Positions 56,627-64,000 of a DNA stretch of 64,000 bases are shown one piece after another. The stretch is from contig JAJEKV010000008.1 in NCBI GenBank assembly GCA_021234155.1, positions 15,305,294 to 15,369,293 of the forward strand. Reading direction: 5' to 3'. Both the position numbers and the translations under genes were made by a program. The notes below the pieces were generated by a model. The model had not been told where the DNA came from and did not search any database. It saw only the letters and a list, made by a program, of their open reading frames with translations. Numbering within the stretch: the first letter of the stretch is position 1; each line of letters begins with the position of its first letter. This stretch comes from Isoetes taiwanensis. Taxonomy: Eukaryota; Streptophyta; Lycopodiopsida; Isoetales; Isoetaceae.

Positions 56627-57896
56627 ATGGCAGCTCTAGCTACCCACTTCCTATTCCGACATGCCAGCCTCCCCATCACTTCTTCCCATTTGGAAGCAGT
56701 GGCAAGAAAAGGACCGCGCCTACTTTCCAGACCTCCAAATGGCCTCAACACTTCCGGTGTAGAACCTGACATAGAGGAGGATTATCGGGACCGATGGGCC
56801 ACTGCCGGAGAAGGAGAGGTTTGTAGTTTAAATGCAAAAAGAAGCACATAAGAATTAGTTGAGAATTTTTTAACTAGAATCATTTGGGAATCTAATTGGG
56901 CAGAAAATGTACTGTTTCAGGAGGATCTGTTTCCTTGGGGTATAGCTGATGGCGCTCATAGTTGGCACAAGAATGATGAAGGTAGTACCTTTTTTTGGCA
57001 GTAAATTCAATGGCATTGTATTTGAATATGCTCCTATGGCCAGATAGACATGCGAATTGTGGAAAATATGATAATTTTCTTATGGAACATAATTTATTAC
57101 AGATAGATAAGAATGCCCCCTGATGGGATTCATATTTGATATTTTCCACATCTAACATTCTTCTATTTTTACTTTTTAGGAACCTTTTGGGAGCATCTCA
57201 AGGAGGATATAACAGTAGGAGGTGGTCCAACGGGGTTTCAAGGTGAATTATTGTCGTTTTTATTTTTTCTGTTGCAAATTGTTTTTAGTCTGTTAATTTC
57301 TAGGAGCTAGGAGCATGTTATTGAAGTCTTTTACAAGGCATGCTGCGTTGTTTGATTTTCTCCTTAAATGCATCTGATTAGGACCATTGTGGTAAAGGGT
57401 CCCCATACATGAGTGTATTCTGTTAGGGGCATTGTTCAGGAGATAAATTCAGATAAATTCTAAAATGCCTTGGATTGGGGATATTCCTGGATATAGACAT
57501 GTTATACTATGGCCTTGAAAGAGAATGTTCTTGGTTGTCATGTGCATGCAAATTTTGTTTAATATACTTCTTCAAGTTAAAAATTTGATTTTCAACTGGT
57601 GCAGCTGTCATTTCCTGGCTATTTCTCCCCGGCTTATTTACAGGATTGGCATTTCAAATTCAGGTTAGCTGGATTTCCTCATCCAGATCCTTTATATGAC
57701 ATGTGCCGATAAGTGATTTTGTTTTGTTGCTAAAGCCGTGTCAATGTGGGCGCAGGCAGAATATCTGTATCTCTACACCATCCTGTTTATGGTTACATTT
57801 ATTACCATAGAGTTGGGAAAACCAGATAAAGAGAGCAATTACGAGCCTGAGATGTATCAGAAGAATAGAAATAGGAAAACGGGGTTGAGAGAGTAA
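56627..57896 (+). CDS. Small plastid-targeted membrane protein, 5 exons
   Basis: Five exons (56627-56818, 56921-56981, 57180-57242, 57605-57663, 57756-57896) join in phase through GT-AG introns into 171 aa. The ATG start gives MAALATHFLFRHASLPITSS, a Ser/Arg-rich chloroplast transit peptide, and cleavage probably falls in the first 45 residues. An acidic soluble part follows (EEDYRDRWATAGEGEEDLFP, WGIADGAHSWHKNDEG, TFWEHLKEDITVGGGPTGFQ). Two probable membrane helices come next (VISWLFLPGLFTGLAFQI, residues 107-124; LYLYTILFMVTFITIEL, 129-145), with a polar tail (GKPDKESNYEPEMYQ). The size, transit peptide and paired helices would suit a small thylakoid complex subunit, such as a photosynthetic NDH subunit of the PnsB5 sort. 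I cannot verify that identity from memory and leave it open. There is no sign of decay; it converges on the PPR gene. Confidence 0.8.
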
Positions 57897-57899
57897 TAA

Positions 57900-59650
57900 G
57901 TAATGGGGAATAGTATTTATCCAAGATACAGGAAGCTATATAGAAACTTTTGAAGAGAAACTTGTGAAGGGATATAAACCCAATTTTTTTACAAAGATGC
58001 CTCTAACTCAAGTTTGAAAAAGTACAGGATTTTCATTTATTCAAGGCATTCTGGTTCCTCTACCTCGACCTCTTAAATAAATGGGTACTTGTACATAAGT
58101 GCACAGTTTGAATTTACATAATTACCAAACCACATGGCAAGTTTGAATTTGCATAGATTCCATGAAGATTACCCGAGTTTGAGAAACACATTGATATCAT
58201 CACGGCCTAGAATGTGGAGGCTTGTAAGTAAGGTGGATGTTTTCGAAACAGCTTTGCAAGCTCGTCGTTTGGGAAATTTTGTGGAACAAGACTTGAAGGA
58301 TCTTGTATGCTTGCTTTCAGAAGAAATTTTTATTTGGTTTGTCCTCAAGCCAGTCTCTTAGGCAAAGAGAAAACATGAGGGATTGTGCATAATTTCCAAG
58401 CACGAAACTTGTGGGACATTAAATTTGCCGTATTAGAATCTACTTCAATTGGCTTGCCAGTGAATTATCTTCTTGCTTCTAAAATAAAAGTAAAAGGGGA
58501 CTGCCAGAACAAAAAAAACGGTTTGTGATATTGTTATTTCTAATAGGTTCTCCAGTTACCATTTGTCATCTGCTTAACATCATTAGCAACATTGACCAGG
58601 AGCTTCAGGTTCATGGTTTATCTATGCTTGAAAGGTTGTGGAAATGGCAACAAATATGTCAGTGAAAATTTTTTGGTACTGCACAAGTTTTGTACATTGT
58701 AGATAACGTAAATGTTGCATTGATTTTAAAAGAAAAGAGCATAACGCATGAGGGAAGATAAAGAAACTGCATTTGACCATTATAAATTCAGGCCATGCTC
58801 TGATATTAAATTTTCTATTTAGTTTTTGTACATTAACCCTGCAATGCCATTTATGTTTGAATAAATTTTGAAGCCTAATTTATAGTATGTTGGTGACACA
58901 CCAACGGGTTAGGGTCGGTGGCACATCAATGATATATGTTGTTGACACGGTCGATTCCATGAGGGTCAACAATTGCATTGACATTATGATAAGCTGAAAC
59001 CTGAAATGGGAGTTCTGAGTTAACAACATTGAACATGATAATAAGCTATTTTCGAAGCAGTGACAGACGGTACAGGACTTAAAATCAGAGGATCTCCCAA
59101 AGGGAACCAAAACTCCAAGAGCAAATCTTTCATATGCATGGGTTTCCATGGTGCATATTGGTGAATGATCAGAACTGCAAGCGACAGCTATGGACCTTCA
59201 GAGACTACGAGCAGCTGCACGTGCTTTGCGCCACCCCCTGTGACCTTCGGACTCGAGGCATGCTGGAGTAAGTTTGACAATAAAACAGGCCTATTGATTG
59301 ACAAACTCTGTCATGTATTCTCTTGCACCCGAAGGAACAAACTCTGTTTCTTAATCAAATCCCAATTAGATCCAAATTTCGTGCATTTAAGTTCCTAAAC
59401 GTCGAATTTCTATAAACATAATGCATGCTTAGAATACTTACATGGAACACAAGCTCTCGTATCAAGTCTGACCAATCAAGTCTATCTTTGTTTCTTCCTA
59501 GGATCCTGCATCAGCATATGCAAACATCTATTTCATTACATTAAAAAAGACAAGAGAATATTGTAAACATAAGTATGTGAGCAAAACGTTACATTAAGAG
59601 TAACACTTAGGCTGCTTATCCAAGAGTCTAAACTTTTGCGAATCTTCCAT
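57900..59650. other. Intergenic between convergent genes
   Basis: The first part is probably the 3' UTR of the plastid protein gene. An ATG frame at 58134-58361 (MASLNLHRFHEDYPSLRNTL) has no recognisable domain. The rest shows no repeats or genes. Confidence 0.4.
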
Positions 59651-59653
59651 CCC

Positions 59654-61699
59654 TTAAATAAGAAACCTCTTCCTACTATAATATTTTTTCTTCAAATAAA
59701 CAGTAACTGAATCTGGTTTGCAGCCTTTAATGTGCATCTGCTTCATTAGATTCTTCGCAAGAGTAACTTGTTTGCACTTATAGAAAACATCAATGAGTGC
59801 ATTATATACATAAATATTTGGTTCAATACCAGCACGGCAGGATTCCTGTGATGCAGACAAAAGCAAACAAGTCAAAATGATCTGCCACCAGCTTAAGAAT
59901 TAGACAAACAGTCACAGCCTAACTCATATCAACAATAGGAAACACGTCATGAACTGCAAAAGCATGCATACCTCAAATATTTTTCTTGCCATATGCCACA
60001 GGGACTGTCTTTTACATATTCGAATGAGTGCTGCAACTACATAAGTATTTGGAGTGCATCTTACATTCTTCATGTGCTCGTATACCATAAGTGCTAAACT
60101 GGTTTGGCCTCCAGCTTCACACGCAGTAATGGCAATGCCATATGACATAACATCTGGTTGTACACCACGTGCATCCATCTCTTTCAGTAAGCCAAGTGCA
60201 CCCTTCCAGTCCCTCAACTTTTGATATGCCACAAGAGCAACGTTGTACACCTCTCGGTCTAGATGTAAGCCTGATTCTTTCATACTTACAAAAAACTGGA
60301 CACCTTGCTCATACTCTCCTGCATTCATAAATGCATTGAGAACAGCATTACATGTATAAGCATCAGGACACAGCCCATTTGCACGCATCCAACTGTACAC
60401 TTGGAAAGCTAAATTCCATTGCCCCGCTTTTCCAATGCTATTAATAAGTGAATTACATGCAAGCAAACTGGGCCTTGCTCCAGAGGCCACCATTTCATGG
60501 AAGAATTCAAGGGCTAGCATCCAACGACCTTCATGCGCAGATACACAAATGAGCCCCTTGTACATGCTATCTGTGGGCCTCCAGCCACGTTGAATGACAA
60601 GATAAAATACCTCTAGAGCTGGTTCAAATTGGCGACATCCAACAAAGGTACTTATCAAAAGACAGCATGTGCCCATGCTTTCTTTGCATCCCATCTGTTT
60701 CATTTTATCCCAAATTTGCAAGGCTCTGTTCCACTTCTTAGCCCGTCCATATGCTGATATGAGTGCATTATATACGAATACATTAGGGTTATGAATTTCC
60801 TTGCTCAACATCTCATTAAAAAGGCGGTAGGCAGACTCCCAACCTTGGCATTTAGATGTTGCTCGAATGACAAGTGTGTATGTGTACATGGAAGGAACTA
60901 ATTTTGTTTGCTTCATGCTTTCATAGACAGTTAGAGCTTTAACATCCATTGAACTTTTCACTAATGCAGCAAGAAGGGAGTTATAGGCAGTCAGAGGCAG
61001 TCTCCGACGCGTCTTGCAAGCCCATTCCCATATGTCAATTGCTACATGCACCTTCCCTTTTCTGCTCAGTGAAGTGACAAGGAAAGAGGTGCCTTTCTCT
61101 GTTAATTTGTGATATTTCAGCTCATATTGTTCCAAATGCTGGGCTGTATTATCTGCTGGTTTCAAGTTTAAAAGTATAGTATGAAGCTCTTCTAAACCTG
61201 AAAATGGAACCTTTGAGACTAGATATCTTGTCCTCCTCTGATTTTTATTTTCTGTCCCTAGTGCTTCACTAGAAATGACATCAATTGCTGAAGTAACATT
61301 GCCTGGCCTTATATTAACACCTACTTGCGTCTTGTTTACGTGAATAGTGCCTACACAATGTGTTCAGAACATCCAATTGCCATCTTAGGGACCTTTTATG
61401 CATAGGAGGATGAAAAATTAAATTCATAAAAGCTTACCTGTGCCATCATCTGGTGTAGAGGAAGCTGTAAGTGTTCTTTTATCATCTACCATTATCAAAT
61501 TCTGCTGCGGGTTCTCCACCATTGCAGGGGACTGGAGTAGCCGATCATAAATCTTGACATTTTGGCACAAATGTCCAGAATAAGGCAGAAAAGGCAACTT
61601 GGATGTTTTAAGTCCTGGCCGCCGTATAAAAGATACAGCCCACAATGAAGATGTAGTAGAAGAGGTGCTATACACCACAATGGTGGCACCAGATGCCAT
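59654..61699 (-). CDS. P-class PPR protein, EMB2076/At3g29290-like
   Basis: Three exons on the minus strand (61699-61438, 61350-59972, 59845-59654) join in phase through GT-AG introns into 610 aa. The start chosen is the ATG of MASGATIVVYSTSSTTSS, a Ser/Thr-rich organellar transit peptide; an upstream in-frame extension would have to start at TTG. From about residue 190 the protein is an uninterrupted run of about ten 35-residue pentatricopeptide repeats (for example YNALISAYGRAKKWNRALQI, CNSLINSIGKAGQWNLAFQV, YNVALVAYQKLRDWKGALGL, YNALIDVFYKCKQVTLAKNL). No E or DYW editing tail is present. Order and wording (LINS-GKAG, SYGIAITACE, ALMVYEHM, CTPNTYV) match Arabidopsis At3g29290. P-class PPRs bind single-stranded organellar RNA to stabilise, splice or translate it; the target here is unknown. 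The last exon ends soon after the final repeat (KPDSVT), so the C-terminus is the least certain part. Confidence 0.88.
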
Positions 61700-63945
61700 A
61701 GCCAGTCCCTTAAACAGAATTGGGTGGCCAATCCATAGTAAATCAGCAAGTTTGTCCGGCAATGCACGTTGTGTCTGGATTCAGCATACTCCGGGTGCGT
61801 AGCATTTCGACTTACCAGAATGGATTCCTGGCCATTGGTTCTTATCGGATTTCGCCATCCCCAAGATGTATGGCTAAGTTGTCGCCCAAACTTCCACTTG
61901 ATAAATCAGGCTTATTAAAAGTTAAGTTAAAACTAAGGGTGTATCCCCCATATAGTATGCTATTTTCGTTTTGGGGTTGGGGAGGGTTTTCAGGCAGTGG
62001 TTTGGACTATGATTTCCGTATAGTATTGTATTGAAAAGGGTGTAATTTGCCATGTGAGAGCAGCCTCAGTGTTTCATGCTATTGTGGGTGGTTCGGAACT
62101 GCCTTTTTTCATGGATGTTTTTGCAGAGGCTGAAGTGCAGATTATGGTTTGAGGATAGAAAGATAAGAATGAATGCTCGTTTCTTTTTTTAGAACGGATC
62201 CCAGCGGGGCAGGGAAGCCACGCTCTGGTGAGTTCCGATGGTTCCGGAGAAAGAGGCAGAGTTTGCTCCCCATCTGCCTTTGCCGCGTTATGTTCTTGAG
62301 GTTGAATAACCGTGTTCAGCCGATATGGCAAGATTCAAAGGCATTTTGCAGCAGGTCGGATTGGCACGAAAAGTGGCGAAGGGATTGATAAGGCCGATTT
62401 GAGGACGGAGGCCAACAAGAAGCAGAAAAGGGAGCCATATCTGCCATAGTCAGAGCTTGAGGGCGGCACTACCACAGCAAATCCTGCATCAAATCGGCCC
62501 GAAATTGGCATCAGGGGATCGGAATCCAGGCCCAAAGGGCCGATTTGCTGGTTCGAGGGCCTATTCAGGCCTGAATCAGGGGAATCGAGGGCCTGAACCC
62601 CTCTATCCGGGCTGCTGGCCGTGACCCTAAAAAGGGTCGATCCCCTAAACTGTTCGAATAGGTTAATATCATATATGAATTGTGGAATTGTTAGGTTAAG
62701 TAGTTAATAAAGTCTCTATTATGGTATCCGTTTTCTTCAAGTATTATTTGCCTTGCCTTCTTTCTTGCCTGGCCAGAAAGCAGGAAATGATTCGGGTCTT
62801 CAGGTAAGGAGGAAAGGGCAGATCTTCTGAGGCGCAAAATTTGGGAGCAAGGCGCCAAATCCAAATGACGACGAAATTTCTTTGCCATTGAGCCCCGAAG
62901 AATGCCATGGAGTCCTAACTCGCTTTGCATGTCCGATTTGCCCCGAGGAATGTCGGGGTAGAGGGATTCAAGGCCGGATCTGCTCGATTTCAGAGGGTTT
63001 TGAGGCGATGCCACCCAGACTTTTCTTCTTTCTCTTACTGTGTGTAGGAACCCCTGTCATTTTGCACAGATGGGAGGACACTGTCATTTTGCACAGATGG
63101 GAGGGCGTGAGGGCAAATCGCATCTGCAAAGCTTTGGATTGCTGGCTCTTGGTAATTTCAGGTGGACCATTGAATTTTTGAGCTATGCGAAGGCATGCAA
63201 TATGTAATTTCTTTCATTTAATGATATTGTGGTTTTGGACCATTGAGGTCAAGGTGCACCATTGGAAAAGTTTGTCTCGCTTTAGTTGTAAATGATGTGA
63301 GCCATCGATTTGGCACAATGCCAGGAATATTCCCCACATCGATGGCTTGCAATGAAAGTTCAACCAAACGCTATAATACTTGGAAAAAACGACTATAACG
63401 ATTAGGCCAGCACCGGCAATTTCGCGCACCAATTTCACGGTCCTAGTTAATGGTTTCTCATACCATCATTCCAATTGGACTTGTGATGACACACAAAATC
63501 AAATTAGGAAGAATGACAAACGAAATCAGGAAGAGGACAAAGGAAATCTTGCTACAGGACAAACCCAGTTCTAATTTAGGGTACTTAGAAGCTTTCGAAT
63601 CCATCTGAATTGGAGTTCCAGGCCTGTGCCATATCAGCAAAATTCAACTCCAGTTGCAAAATGGGAATGCTACCTTCATACCTGTAAATTGCAGGCTGTC
63701 ACAGTTACCGGCCCATTTTGGGCATAATGGGCCCTAAGTCAGGCTTATTAAGAGTGGGTAATAAGAGCCAGTTCACATGCAACAATGGTGGGAGAGGGGC
63801 CATGTTATACCCTTTGTAAATTCGTAATGGTCCGTGATGGTGGGCGTAAAATGGCATGGCATTTTACATGATGGTGAAGGTGGCGATGGTGCATGTGAAT
63901 CCAGCCTAAGGGTACATTCAGTTAAGTTGAAACTAAATCATGCTT
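61700..63945. other. Upstream region of the PPR gene and intergenic
   Basis: The first few hundred bases are presumably the PPR promoter and leader. A moderately GC-rich block lies at 62.17-63.0 kb without a supportable exon. A 26-bp tandem duplication of CTGTCATTTTGCACAGATGG-GAGGACA lies at about 63054-63104. No other feature is seen. Confidence 0.4.
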
Positions 63946-64000
63946 ATAAAAAATAGAATATAATAGAGTTTTTATCGTCCACGGGGATCATTCCGCCTAT
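63940..64000 (-). mobile_element. LINE 3' end running off the window
   Basis: TTTTTATCGTCCACGGGGAT followed by CATTCCGCCTAT is the same LINE 3' end, preceded by an ATAGAATATAATAGAG tail. The rest lies beyond the window edge. Confidence 0.55.

Noticed and set aside
61699-61762. Upstream extension of the PPR protein (PDKLADLLWIGHP...)
   Set aside because: The extended frame would have to start at TTG; the first in-frame ATG at 61699 opens a normal transit peptide.

Overview
This window is nuclear DNA of a land plant with a large, repeat-rich genome. It carries short GT-AG introns, plastid-targeted proteins, a P-class pentatricopeptide (PPR) gene, an F-box/MYND gene and many decayed plant-type transposons. 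Low gene density, short introns and old LINE/copia debris suggest a fern or another non-angiosperm vascular plant, but that is an inference and no single sequence here proves the lineage.

I can reconstruct three ordinary genes with in-phase splice sites: an F-box/SEL1/MYND zinc-finger protein (33876-35468, +, 3 exons, 424 aa), a small plastid membrane protein (56627-57896, +, 5 exons, 171 aa), and a P-class PPR protein resembling Arabidopsis EMB2076/At3g29290 (61699-59654, -, 3 exons, 610 aa). The last two are convergent. A fourth, less certain, 5-exon gene of unknown function lies at 9728-10735 (+). It faces transposon-like exons on the other strand (11.4-13.1 kb).

Region by region: 0-2.4 kb repeat ends and an unidentified ORF; 2.4-4.3 kb a decayed PIF/Harbinger-like pair (transposase and Myb/SANT-like ORF); 4.8-5.9 kb a LINE 3' end and a palindromic foldback; 9.7-13.3 kb the convergent unknown genes; 13.4-21.6 kb nested repeats, comprising a nearly full-length decayed LINE (15.48-18.72 kb, -), three copies of a foldback element with a conserved internal inverted repeat, and a TRM10 tRNA-methyltransferase pseudogene; 22.3-23.6 kb a 5'-truncated Ty1/copia element with its 3' LTR; 25.4-25.8 kb a hAT-like MITE with a perfect 8-bp target duplication; 26.3-30.7 kb L1-type LINE remnants; 33.8-35.5 kb the F-box/MYND gene; 36-45 kb LINE 3' ends, a MITE, an F-box fragment and more L1; 45.8 kb a Helitron-like 3' terminus; 47.3-47.6 kb a CACTA terminus with subterminal repeats, abutting an L1 ORF1; 49.4-51.6 kb a second L1 ORF1-like region; 54.4-55.2 kb a plastid HSP70 pseudogene with a complete TRIM retrotransposon in its retained intron; 55.3-56.1 kb two direct copies of a highly palindromic foldback flanking a possible SINE; 56.6-61.7 kb the two housekeeping genes; 63.95 kb the start of another LINE 3' end.

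The genes do not form a pathway. The strongest structural signals are the TRIM, the hAT-like MITE, the composite palindromes, the CACTA terminus, and a LINE family whose copies share one 3' end followed by different microsatellite tails.
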